Positions 24,704-32,100 of a stretch of DNA of 34,996 nucleotides are shown here, in pieces. This DNA comes from an uncultured Eubacteriales bacterium (GTDB lineage Bacteria > Bacillota > Clostridia > Christensenellales > UBA1242), in NCBI GenBank assembly GCA_900557645.1, contig USSZ01000007.1, positions 1 through 34,996 of the forward strand. The letters are read 5' to 3'. The translations under genes and the position numbers were made by a program. The notes beneath the pieces were generated by a model. That model had not been told where the DNA came from, ran no database searches, and was given only the letters and a program-made list of their open reading frames with translations. The first letter of the stretch is position 1; every line of letters starts with the position of its first letter.

Positions 24704-24734
24704 AGAACTGTTATCCACCGACAGTTCTTTTTTT
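24704..24734 (+). terminator. Terminator or attenuator ahead of the mobilization genes
   Basis: AGAACTGT and ACAGTTCT arms, a 9-base loop and seven or more T's. It follows a candidate promoter by about 30 bases and precedes the mobilization operon, so it may act as an attenuator or simply end the upstream operon. Confidence 0.75.
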
Positions 24735-24827
24735 GTTGAGAAAATTAAGAGGAGGTGAAAATCATTGCCCCTTTAATTTGAAATAGAAAGAGATAAAGAA
24801 TGACTTAAAAAATTATTGGGAGGTTTT

Positions 24828-25286
24828 ATGGCAAGAATAAAAACAAAAGATTTAAAGAATAGTTATTTATTTCGGGTGTATGATGAAGAAGAAAATAAAG
24901 TTTTTGAAAAAGCAATAAAAATATTTGCAGATAAGTTTGACAGCAAAAGTGATATGGTAAAGTATTTTGCTTTGGTTGGTGTGGATAAAATGCTTGGAGA
25001 TAATGCAATAAATCAAAGTATAAACTTTACAGAAATTAAAAAATATCTTCAAAGCATAGATGAAAAACTTGCAAATATTGTGGGCAGACAAAAAATGGAC
25101 TATGTACAAACAAATGCTGAGATTAAAACTAATCAATCACTTTTGAACTTGATAACTAAACTTTTAAACAAAATTAGCAATATCAATATACACAACTACA
25201 CTAATGATTGGAAATACACTCCACTTGACGAGTATGGACTTGAAGAAGATAAACAAAATCATTTGCGAGAATTGCTAAATGAATAG
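24828..25286 (+). CDS. Mobilization accessory protein (MobC-like, relaxosome)
   Basis: This 152-residue helical protein starts at the ATG at 24828, with GGGAGG four bases upstream; the frame opens 12 bases earlier. It has an N-terminal basic segment (ARIKTKDLKNSYLFRVYDEEE) of ribbon-helix-helix type and a long middle region predicted to be coiled coil. No motif proves the role. The call rests on its place directly before the relaxase gene, with an 8-base overlap (ATGAATAG), the usual position of DNA-binding relaxosome proteins that help the relaxase find oriT. Confidence 0.6.
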   Translation: MARIKTKDLKNSYLFRVYDEEENKVFEKAIKIFADKFDSKSDMVKYFALVGVDKMLGDNAINQSINFTEIKKYLQSIDEKLANIVGRQKMDYVQTNAEIKTNQSLLNLITKLLNKISNINIHNYTNDWKYTPLDEYGLEEDKQNHLRELLNE

Positions 25287-26475
25287 TGTTCCTAATGTTG
25301 TGTATATGCAAGAGTTTTTTCTACCCCACTACAAAGATAAGAAAATGCAGGACAAGAGAGATTATTATTCTTCAAATAAGTATAGTGACTATTTAAAATA
25401 CATTGCAACTGGCATTAAAGATTTGCAAAAACTTGATTTTGTTGAGTATTCAAACAATAATTCAAAGTCATCTGGAATATTCAATCAAAATGGTAAGATG
25501 AAAAGTGAAGACATTGCAAAAGTGCGAAAAGATTTAAGAAAAACAAAGTCAGTTATTTGGAGTGGTGTTATATCTTTTGAAGAAAAATTTGGAAAAAAGT
25601 GGTGTGCAAATTTTGAACAAGCATACAAGCTTGTAAAAAATGAACTGCCTAAATATTTTAAGCGTGCAGGACTTAATCCTAACAATGTTGAATGGTTTGC
25701 AGGACTTCACGAAAACACAGATAACAGGCATATTCATATAGTCTTTTTTGAAAAAGAACCTTTGCGAATTAGGGACAATAAAAAAGGTTTTTCTCGTGGG
25801 CGAATATCATCAAAGGCAATGGACGAGTTTAAGGCAAATATTGAACTCTCAGCAACCGATTTTAAAGCTCGAGAGATTAAGTTAAGGACTGACCTTACAA
25901 AAAACTTTAAAGAAGAAATAAGCGAGATTTCAGGACTTAAATTAAAGAATATGCTAATAAGTCTTGCAAATCAAATTCCACAAAACAAGCCCACTTTTTA
26001 CAACTCCGAAAGTATGCAAAATTTAAAATCACAGGTTGATAATATTTCAAATTATATCATTAAGCACAATTCAAATATATCACTTTACAAGCAAGATTTT
26101 GATGAGTTGGTAAAAGAAAAAGATGAACTTGTGAATAACTATTGCAGGCGTAATGGATATGATAAACCAGTCCAAAGTGTTGGAGATAAAATGATGAATG
26201 ATATTTATCGAAGGCTTGGAAATATTGTTATTGAAAGTGCTAAAAATTTAAAACTTAAAGAGAACGAAAGATTGAAATTGAATGCAAAGAATTTGGTGGA
26301 AAAACGCATTCAAAAAACCAAGTTAATGAAGGAACTTGACGAATGTTTATACCTTAATTCAAAGGTTGAATACGAAACTATTAAAGCATTTCAAGACCAT
26401 ATGAATACACTTGAAGAAATGAGAATTAAAACACTGATTGAGCAAGGATATTTAAGTAGTGATTTTGAAATGTAA
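25279..26475 (+). CDS. MobL-like relaxase (HUH nuclease)
   Basis: This 398-residue relaxase would nick the element at oriT and lead single-stranded transfer. The metal-binding histidines are in WFAGLHENTDNRHIHIVFFE (H144, H151, H153). VIWSGVISFEEKFGKKW upstream and a possible catalytic Tyr in KYSDYLKYIATG fit the MobL group of Firmicutes. The C-terminal half is a Lys/Glu-rich coiled coil. It overlaps the accessory gene by 8 bases and relies on coupling, since no clear ribosome binding site is seen. No coupling protein is encoded, so the element needs a helper conjugation system. Confidence 0.8.
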   Translation: MNSVPNVVYMQEFFLPHYKDKKMQDKRDYYSSNKYSDYLKYIATGIKDLQKLDFVEYSNNNSKSSGIFNQNGKMKSEDIAKVRKDLRKTKSVIWSGVISFEEKFGKKWCANFEQAYKLVKNELPKYFKRAGLNPNNVEWFAGLHENTDNRHIHIVFFEKEPLRIRDNKKGFSRGRISSKAMDEFKANIELSATDFKAREIKLRTDLTKNFKEEISEISGLKLKNMLISLANQIPQNKPTFYNSESMQNLKSQVDNISNYIIKHNSNISLYKQDFDELVKEKDELVNNYCRRNGYDKPVQSVGDKMMNDIYRRLGNIVIESAKNLKLKENERLKLNAKNLVEKRIQKTKLMKELDECLYLNSKVEYETIKAFQDHMNTLEEMRIKTLIEQGYLSSDFEM

Positions 26476-26509
26476 TATAGTTTTTATGGATATTTATGGT
26501 ATAGAGCAT

Positions 26510-26695
26510 AAGCGAGAAACAAAAATCATTTTAAGTGCCAAAAAGTGCCTAAATTAAACACTTTTAACTGATACACTTAAATATTTTTGCTTTTCTCGTC
26601 ATTTAGGGCTTTGCTGGGATACCCAGACGCCCTTTTAAATATAGAAAATTTGTTATTATGCAGAAAGAAGTAAGGCTACCATGCGTTCTTTCTCA
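26510..26695 (+). other. Structured intergenic region (possible oriT or regulatory RNA)
   Basis: The 286-base gap between the relaxase and excisionase genes is full of paired motifs: GAGAAACAAAAAT (about 26514-26526) against an imperfect partner near 26580-26597; AAGTGCC repeated at 26533 and 26544 with CACTT partners; a hairpin GGGC...CTGGG-ATA-CCCAG...GCCC near 26607-26633 followed by TTTT; and AGAAAGAA/TTCTTTCT near 26662-26693. The 13-base AAAGTGCCTAAAT at 26542-26554 recurs at 29269-29281. It may be oriT, regulator sites, or a terminator for the mobilization operon. Confidence 0.5.
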
Positions 26696-26761
26696 AAAAT
26701 TTAGAATAGAGAGATTTTATAGATTTAGAAAAGAAAATTTTAATTTTTTGAGGAGACAAAA

Positions 26762-27019
26762 ATGAACTATACAAACTTAAATTTAAATGAACTTATACAA
26801 GCGGAAGTTGACCGAATTTCAACTAAATACAACAAAGATTTTTTAGACTGTGAGGACCTTATTAAAATCACTGGACTTGGCAGAGATAATGTGAGAAATC
26901 TTATGCGAAGCAAGAACTTTCCAACGACAAAAGTCGGCAAAAGACAAGTTGTTAGTGTGCTTAATTTTGTGACTTGGTTGACACTTACCAAAACTGAAAG
27001 CGAGGTGAAAAATGGCTAA
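26762..27019 (+). CDS. xis: Excisionase-like DNA-binding protein
   Basis: This 85-residue protein carries a MerR-type winged helix used by excisionases: DLIKITGLGRDNVRNLMRS, then the wing KVGKRQVVSVLNFVTWLT. It should bend DNA at the element ends and favour excision. It overlaps the integrase start by 8 bases, the usual xis-int arrangement, and has a GAGGAG ribosome binding site. Confidence 0.78.
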   Translation: MNYTNLNLNELIQAEVDRISTKYNKDFLDCEDLIKITGLGRDNVRNLMRSKNFPTTKVGKRQVVSVLNFVTWLTLTKTESEVKNG

Positions 27020-28373
27020 AAAGAAAGCAGTCAAGAGAACTCGTAGAGCAAATAATGAAGGTTCGATTTTTCAAAGAAGTGATGGTCGTTGGGGTGGAGC
27101 ATTAACGATTGGCTATGATGAAAATGGAAAGATTATACGAAAAACAATTTATGGGAAATCTCGAGCAGAAGTAGTTAAAAAACTTTCTGAAATTAGTGGA
27201 AGAATGAAAAGTAATTCTTACGATTTGGTTGAACAAAACGACTTAGAAACTTTGATGTTTGAATATCTTATGACTTTTAAAAAGAGTGCTGTAAGTCCAC
27301 GAACATTTGAAGGCAACATTAGAAATTTCAAATTGCATATTGCTCCACTAATTGGCAAGATGAAAGTCTATGAAATAGATAACTATGCTATACAAAAATT
27401 AGTTAACAATTTAATGGAACAAGGATATAGCAATGATACTGTCAAAAAATGCAAACACTTATTAAACCAATTTTTTGAATATGCAATTGATAACAAATGG
27501 ATACTTGTCAACCCTACACTTAAAGTAAAAATTAAAGGCAAAAGGAATATTTATCAAGCAAACGATGATGAAAAATACAAAGCAATGCCACCAGAGATTA
27601 GGGATAAATTTTTAGATGTTTTAAATAAAGATGAAGCAAATTTTATAAAGCCACTTTGCATTACACTTATGTTTGCTGGACTTCGTATTGGTGAAGCACT
27701 TGCTCTAAAATGGAAAAACATAGACTTTGACAATAAAACAATAAAAGTTGAAAGAGCAATAACACAAGTGCCTAAGTTTGACGAGCAAGGCAATATTAAA
27801 GACCGAATAACAGTTATTGGCGATACAAAAACTACTTGTAGTGTTAGAGATATACCTGTAACCGATATTGTCATAGATACCCTAAAACAATGGAAAGACA
27901 AACAAAATGAAAGACAACAAACAAACCCTGATGTAACAGCAATTTTAACATCTCCCACATCTTTTGTCTTTGCTAATGATGATGGTAGTTATAGGACATA
28001 TTCAGGCACTAGAAAGATATTCGATAGATTTAAGAGAAGAAATGGATTAAACAAATTTAATATTCATTTTCACGGACTTCGACACACTTTCTCTAATATG
28101 TTGTTTGAGATGAATGAAAATCCCAAAGTAATACAACAGCTTTTAGGACATAGAGATGTTAAAACAACAATAACAGTTTACAACTCAGTTAATAGCGATT
28201 ATGTGCGAGAAGCAACTGATAGACTTAACACTAAAATACAAGAACAACAAAAAGAGAAAGAATTTGAAATTGAAAATCCAAAAGAACCTGAACTTACAGA
28301 TGAAGAAATAGACCAAATGATTAAAGAGCTCGAAAGAAAGAAAAAGAGAAAAGAAAAAGATTTTGAGATGTAA
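27012..28373 (+). CDS. int: Tyrosine recombinase (integrase) of the element
   Basis: This 453-residue integrase is of the Tn916/phage type. An N-terminal arm-binding domain (GSIFQRSDGRWGGALTIGYD) is followed by a core-binding helical domain (about 70-180) and the catalytic domain. Catalytic residues are R225 (AGLRIGEAL), H354 and R357 (HGLRHTF), H380 (LLGHRD) and nucleophile Y390 (TVYNS); the set is complete. The last 50 residues are a charged Lys/Glu-rich tail. It should recombine the 9-bp cores in the tRNA anticodon loop. It is translated with xis (8-base overlap). Confidence 0.92.
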   Translation: MAKKKAVKRTRRANNEGSIFQRSDGRWGGALTIGYDENGKIIRKTIYGKSRAEVVKKLSEISGRMKSNSYDLVEQNDLETLMFEYLMTFKKSAVSPRTFEGNIRNFKLHIAPLIGKMKVYEIDNYAIQKLVNNLMEQGYSNDTVKKCKHLLNQFFEYAIDNKWILVNPTLKVKIKGKRNIYQANDDEKYKAMPPEIRDKFLDVLNKDEANFIKPLCITLMFAGLRIGEALALKWKNIDFDNKTIKVERAITQVPKFDEQGNIKDRITVIGDTKTTCSVRDIPVTDIVIDTLKQWKDKQNERQQTNPDVTAILTSPTSFVFANDDGSYRTYSGTRKIFDRFKRRNGLNKFNIHFHGLRHTFSNMLFEMNENPKVIQQLLGHRDVKTTITVYNSVNSDYVREATDRLNTKIQEQQKEKEFEIENPKEPELTDEEIDQMIKELERKKKRKEKDFEM

Positions 28374-28385
28374 TGGCAACCTAAA

Positions 28386-28414
28386 TTGAAATAAGTAAAG
28401 AATTATGATATAAT
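28386..28414 (+). promoter_or_regulatory. Strong sigma-A promoter of the right-end cargo gene
   Basis: TTGAAA (28386-28391), a 17-base spacer and TATAAT (28409-28414) with an extended TGA. It begins 13 bases after the integrase stop and drives only the next gene. Confidence 0.75.
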
Positions 28415-28433
28415 ATTCTTGTCGGAGGATATT

Positions 28434-29081
28434 ATGAAAAAAGAAATAGTAAACAAATGTATTGATGTTTTAGAAGTTGCTGGTAAGACAGCTTTAAGTG
28501 TTATACCTGTTGGTGGTGCTTTGGTTACTGCAGTTTACGATGTTGTCAAGGGCAATATTTTGCAAAAAAGACAAGAAAAATGGAAAGATATGATTGAAAA
28601 TAGATTGTCTAAACTTGAAACCACATTGGAAGATATTGGTGAAAATGAAGCATTTGCAACAATGCTAATAAAAACAACCGAACTTGCTATGAAAACTGCA
28701 AAGGAAGAAAAATTGGAATATTTGGCAAACGCATTGCTTTATTCTATTGACCACAGCATTGATGAAGATAAACTTATTATGTTTATGTCGTATGTTGAAA
28801 AATATTCTGTCGCACATATAAAAATATTAAACTTTTTTAATAATCCAGAGAAGTTTGATAATTTAAATGTTAATAGTTATGTGATGGGGTCGCCACTACA
28901 ACCATTAAGCAAAGTCTATCCTGAGGTCGTGCCATTAAAAGATAAATGTATTAACGATTTATACAATGATGGTTTAATGACTACTCAAAGTATAAATGTA
29001 ACAATGACAGTGCAAGGAATGCTTGCAAAAAGAACAACTGAATTGGGAGATGAGTTTTTAAGTTTTTTAAAACTTATTTAA
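28434..29081 (+). CDS. Unknown cargo protein at the right end of the element
   Basis: This 215-residue protein is not recognised. Its N-terminus has a Gly-rich hydrophobic segment (about residues 12-36, GKTALSVIPVGGALVTAVYD) that may enter or lie on a membrane. A charged helical middle (KRQEKWKDMIENRLSKLE and onward) and a soluble C-terminal part follow. I start at the ATG at 28434 behind GGAGG; the upstream frame opens with TTG. It has its own near-consensus promoter and its own terminator, so it is expressed apart from the integrase. That fits an accessory function such as immunity, defence or maintenance, but no motif shows which. Confidence 0.65.
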   Translation: MKKEIVNKCIDVLEVAGKTALSVIPVGGALVTAVYDVVKGNILQKRQEKWKDMIENRLSKLETTLEDIGENEAFATMLIKTTELAMKTAKEEKLEYLANALLYSIDHSIDEDKLIMFMSYVEKYSVAHIKILNFFNNPEKFDNLNVNSYVMGSPLQPLSKVYPEVVPLKDKCINDLYNDGLMTTQSINVTMTVQGMLAKRTTELGDEFLSFLKLI

Positions 29082-29103
29082 TTGACAGCAATTGACAGCA
29101 AAT
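29082..29103 (+). repeat. Right-end direct repeat, probable integrase arm site
   Basis: It repeats the 22-base left-end block (20036-20057) with one change, in the same orientation. Related motifs TTGACAGCAATTG (29185-29197) and TTGAAAGCAAAT (29207-29218) follow. Confidence 0.7.
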
Positions 29104-29134
29104 ATACCCGTTTCATATAGTATTAGAACAATTT

Positions 29135-29175
29135 AGACCGATAGTTCAAGATTTGACTATCGGTCTATTTTTTTT
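29135..29175 (+). terminator. Terminator of the element's rightward genes
   Basis: AGACCGATAGT and ACTATCGGTCT arms (11 bp), a 10-base loop and a long T-run, just after the cargo gene. Confidence 0.88.
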
Positions 29176-29260
29176 GTCTCTTTTTTGACAGCAATTGCTC
29201 CAAAAATTGAAAGCAAATATTTTTCGAGTAAAAATTTATCAAAAATTTTAGAAAATAAAA

Positions 29261-29301
29261 AACCTTTGAAAGTGCCTAAATATAAGGGGTTTTCAAAGGT
29301 T
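29261..29301 (-). terminator. Terminator of the element's tRNA-Thr
   Basis: AACCTTTGAAA (29261-29271) and TTTCAAAGGTT (29291-29301), with a T-run on the minus strand, six bases past the tRNA CCA. Confidence 0.8.
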
Positions 29302-29307
29302 AATGAT

Positions 29308-29383
29308 TGGAGCTGATGACGGGACTTGAACCCGTGACCTCTGCCTTACCAAGGCAGTGCGCTACCGACTGTGCCACATCAGC
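29308..29383 (-). tRNA. tRNA-Thr (anticodon GGU), intact, carried by the element
   Basis: A 76-base cloverleaf with encoded CCA. The acceptor is GCTGATG/CATCAGC, the anticodon arm CTGCC-TTGGTAA-GGCAG and the T-arm ACGGG-TTCAAGT-CCCGT. The anticodon GGT reads ACC and ACU. It lies inside the element, 61 bases from attR, with the same anticodon as the disrupted host tRNA but different stem sequences. No promoter is seen between it and attR, so the host promoter at 29597-29625 probably drives it. Confidence 0.95.
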
Positions 29384-29444
29384 ATAGCTCCAAAATGGAG
29401 TAACTATTCAGTTGTAATTTTGCTTAAAATTGCCAATTGCTTGT

Positions 29445-29453
29445 CTTACCAAG
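29445..29453. other. attR core of the integrated element
   Basis: CTTACCAAG, identical to the attL core at 19920-19928, marks the junction with the 5' half of the host tRNA. Confidence 0.88.
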
Positions 29454-29483
29454 GCTGTGCGCTACCTGCTGCGCCACATAAGC
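29454..29483 (-). pseudogene. 5' half of tRNA-Thr(GGU), split by the mobile element
   Basis: On the minus strand it holds the acceptor GCTTATG, the D-arm (GCGC/GCGC) and the 5' side of the anticodon stem (CAGCC, completed with the core). It pairs exactly with the 3' half at 19883-19928. Element sequence follows where the 3' half should be, so it is dead. Confidence 0.92.
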
Positions 29484-29596
29484 ACAAATCAAATGTTTGA
29501 AATAAAATAATTTATTATTTACAACATTATGATTTTTAAAAACAATAAATATGAATTTTTATTTGAAAATAAAATACACATTTATTTTACTTTCTT

Positions 29597-29625
29597 ATTT
29601 TATCAAATTGAAGACTTTTAGTCAA
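29597..29625 (-). promoter_or_regulatory. Host promoter reading into the tRNA-Thr locus
   Basis: On the minus strand TTGACT (29620-29625), a 17-base spacer and TAAAAT (29597-29602, extended TGA). It faces the 5' half of the split tRNA and, beyond attR, the intact tRNA-Thr. Confidence 0.7.
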
Positions 29626-29698
29626 GTTTTATAATTATATTTCCGAGCAAGTTGTTTTATTGTATTTAATTAAAATTATATTATATTTTAAAAACAAA

Positions 29699-31048
29699 CT
29701 ATTTCAACATATCAGACAATTTTTCTATATCACCTGCACCTAAAATTTCAAATAAAGTATTTTTATCCTTATATTTTTTGATTTGATTATAACACTTTTC
29801 AAAATTTGAAAAATAACGACATTTACATCCCATGTCTTTTAAATCTTTATACAACTTAAAAGAAGATATTCCTTTTATTGGCTTTTCTCTTGCTGGATAA
29901 ATAGGTAAAAGCCAAACTTCATTCCCAATATTTAAAGCATTTAAAAATTCATTATACAAGTCTTTTGTTCTAGAAAATGTATGTGGTTGAAAAATTATAA
30001 TAATCTTATCTTTTTTTAATTCTAAACCTGTTTTTATTGTTGCTAAAATTTCATCAGGGTGATGTGCATAATCATGGATTATTAAATTACTATTAAAATT
30101 ATTTATATACTCAAAACGTCTTTTAATACCTTTGAAACTTTCAATCCCATTTTTTATATCTATAAATGATAGTCCTTCATAATAACAAACACAAAAAGTC
30201 GCAAGTGCATTATATATATTATGATAACCAAAACAAGGTAAATCAATGTTCATACATAAAACACCATTATTAAAAATATCAAAATTATATTTTCCATTTT
30301 CTTTCAATCTTATGTTTTTAGCCATTACATCAGATTTCTCATTTATTCCATAACTTATAATTTTGTCATTATATTTTAACTTTCTACATAATGCATCATC
30401 GTTATTATAAACAACAAATCCACCCTCTTTAGTATTGTCTATAAATTTTTGAAATGATTCAAAAATATTATCTAAATTTTTAAAATAATCCAAATGATCA
30501 GGTTTTATATTTAAAACTACACTTATATTATTTGATAATTTTAAAAAACTATCTTTATACTCACATGCTTCTGTAATGAAAATATTATCATTACCAACAT
30601 AAACATTAGATTGAATATTATTTAAAATACCCCCAATATGAATATTCGGAGATTTATTAGAATTTAAAAATACAGAAGCAATCATACCTGTAGTTGTCGT
30701 CTTGCCATGTGAACCTGAAATTGATATAGTTTGATATTGCCTGCTTATAAGCCCTAACAATTCAGCCCTTGTCATAATTTTTTTATTTAACTTTTTGGCA
30801 AGTTTTAAATCAATATCCTCCTCATTGACAGCAGATGAATAAACAATAATATCAGCAACCTTTACAAAATCTGGTGCGTGTCCAATAATAATATCAAACC
30901 CTTTTTTTTCTAATTCATCAGTAATATGAGATTTTACCAAATCAGAACCATAGACTATAAAACCTTTTGATTTTAAAATTATAGCAAGTGCAGATAAACT
31001 TATTCCACCAATACCTATTATATAAACAGATTTTATTAATTTAACCAT
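29699..31048 (-). CDS. murC: UDP-N-acetylmuramate--L-alanine ligase
   Basis: This 449-residue cytoplasmic Mur ligase adds the first residue (L-Ala) of the peptidoglycan stem peptide using ATP. Seen are the N-terminal UDP-binding loop IIGIGGISLSALA, the ATP P-loop SGSHGKTTTT at residues 111-120, the Mg-site region ITEACEYKDSF, NIKPDHLDYF, HDYAHHPDEI and the C-terminal FEILGAGDIEKL. It is of normal length. It is divergent from murB, with about 70 bases between start codons, which suggests shared control. A TATAAA five bases before the ATG and no clear ribosome binding site make a leaderless start possible. Confidence 0.93.
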   Translation of the reverse strand: MVKLIKSVYIIGIGGISLSALAIILKSKGFIVYGSDLVKSHITDELEKKGFDIIIGHAPDFVKVADIIVYSSAVNEEDIDLKLAKKLNKKIMTRAELLGLISRQYQTISISGSHGKTTTTGMIASVFLNSNKSPNIHIGGILNNIQSNVYVGNDNIFITEACEYKDSFLKLSNNISVVLNIKPDHLDYFKNLDNIFESFQKFIDNTKEGGFVVYNNDDALCRKLKYNDKIISYGINEKSDVMAKNIRLKENGKYNFDIFNNGVLCMNIDLPCFGYHNIYNALATFCVCYYEGLSFIDIKNGIESFKGIKRRFEYINNFNSNLIIHDYAHHPDEILATIKTGLELKKDKIIIIFQPHTFSRTKDLYNEFLNALNIGNEVWLLPIYPAREKPIKGISSFKLYKDLKDMGCKCRYFSNFEKCYNQIKKYKDKNTLFEILGAGDIEKLSDMLK

Positions 31049-31121
31049 ATCTTTTTATATGATTTTTTTTACTTTTTGTTTAAACTTTCAACTTTATAAA
31101 AAAAATAACATAAAAACTATT

Positions 31122-31988
31122 ATGATTAATAAATTATTAAATATTGATTTTGATTATCAAGTAGATGCCAAAACACTGACCACAATAAAAACTAAAGGAA
31201 TAATTAAAGGCGTTTTTTATCCTAAAAATGAAAAAGAACTCATTGACGTTTATAATTTTTTAATAAAAAATGAAATACCTTTTGATATAATTGGAAATGG
31301 AAGCAATATTCTATTTTCTGAAAAATGTCATGATATTATTTTAATTTCGACAAAAAAATTAAAACAAACATTAAAAATAAAAGATAATTTTGTTTATTGT
31401 TCATCTTCTGTAATGCTTAACACAATATTTCAAAAGACCTATATAAAAGGACTTTCAGGTTTTGAATATCTTGCTGGTATTCCTGCTTCTACAGGTGGAG
31501 CAATAAAAATGAATGCTGGTGCCTTTGGCCATTGCATATTTGATTTTGTTGAAAAAATTAAAATATTTAAAGATGGAAAAACAAAATACATTACTAAAAA
31601 ACAAATTGATTATAAATATCGCAAATCAAATTTGGAAGATAGTTTAATTTTATCAGCAAAATTTAAACTAAATCATGATGATAAATGTAATATTTATAAA
31701 AAATATATTTCTTTTTTAACATTAAGAAAACAAAAACAACCTCAAGGTTTTTCTGCTGGTTGTATTTTTAAAAATCCACCAAACTATAGTGCTGGAGAAT
31801 TGATAGATAAATGTGGACTAAAAGGAATAAAACAAAATGATGCTCAAATTTCAGAAAAACATGCAAATATAATTGTTAATAATGGAAATGCAACTTTTGA
31901 TGACATAATAACTCTTATAAATCTTTGTAAAATAAAAGTCAAAGAAAAATTTAATATTGACTTGGAACTAGAAATAAAGATAATATAA
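31122..31988 (+). CDS. murB: UDP-N-acetylenolpyruvoylglucosamine reductase
   Basis: This FAD/NADPH enzyme reduces UDP-GlcNAc-enolpyruvate to UDP-MurNAc, the step before MurC. I start at 31122 (MINKLLNID), giving 288 residues, normal for type II MurB; the frame opens 63 bases upstream with a sequence unlike the family. Seen are the FAD segment GNGSNILF, YLAGIPASTGGAIKMNAGAFG, the substrate segment KYRKSN and SAGCIFKNPP. The proton-donor position, often Ser in AGSxFKNP, is Cys214 here, a natural variant in some MurB lines. No ribosome binding site is evident. It is divergent from murC. Confidence 0.92.
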   Translation: MINKLLNIDFDYQVDAKTLTTIKTKGIIKGVFYPKNEKELIDVYNFLIKNEIPFDIIGNGSNILFSEKCHDIILISTKKLKQTLKIKDNFVYCSSSVMLNTIFQKTYIKGLSGFEYLAGIPASTGGAIKMNAGAFGHCIFDFVEKIKIFKDGKTKYITKKQIDYKYRKSNLEDSLILSAKFKLNHDDKCNIYKKYISFLTLRKQKQPQGFSAGCIFKNPPNYSAGELIDKCGLKGIKQNDAQISEKHANIIVNNGNATFDDIITLINLCKIKVKEKFNIDLELEIKII

Positions 31989-32069
31989 TTTTTTTATTAT
32001 TAAAGTTACAATCATTAAAAATTAACCAAAAATAAAAAGTTATTTAAAATCATTATAAATTAATAAATA

Positions 32070-32100
32070 AAATCTAGGTCAATTTTAATAACCTAGATTT
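32070..32100 (-). terminator. Terminator overlapping the end of era
   Basis: A perfect 10-bp stem AAATCTAGGT/ACCTAGATTT with an 11-base loop. One arm lies inside the last era codons. A T-rich stretch follows on the minus strand. Confidence 0.7.

Larger units (their letters stand above)
19929..29453. mobile_element. Integrative mobilizable element inserted in tRNA-Thr, carrying a replacement tRNA
   Basis: This 9.5-kb element is bounded by 9-bp direct repeats in a split tRNA-Thr. In order it holds a type IIG/IIL restriction-modification gene, a DUF4238-type gene, an HTH regulator, a mobilization accessory gene, a MobL-like relaxase, an excisionase-like gene, a tyrosine integrase, an unknown cargo gene and an intact tRNA-Thr. 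There is no coupling protein or type IV secretion gene, so transfer would depend on a helper. Paired motifs TTGACAGCAnTTGACAGCAA lie near both ends, as expected for integrase arm sites. All protein genes read rightward, opposite to the surrounding tRNA and flanking host genes. Confidence 0.9.

Noticed and set aside
26486..26557. A 23-codon frame after the relaxase gene
   Set aside because: No ribosome binding site, and it lies inside the nested repeats, which better explain the sequence.
29345..29353. Alternative right border of the element at the CTTACCAAG inside the intact tRNA-Thr
   Set aside because: Joining there gives a tRNA with mismatched acceptor (GCTGATG against CATAAGC) and anticodon stems, whereas joining at 29445-29453 gives perfect stems.
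29308..29483. The intact tRNA-Thr as an ordinary host tandem tRNA
   Set aside because: It lies between the two halves of the split tRNA, so it is inside the inserted segment in the simplest reading.
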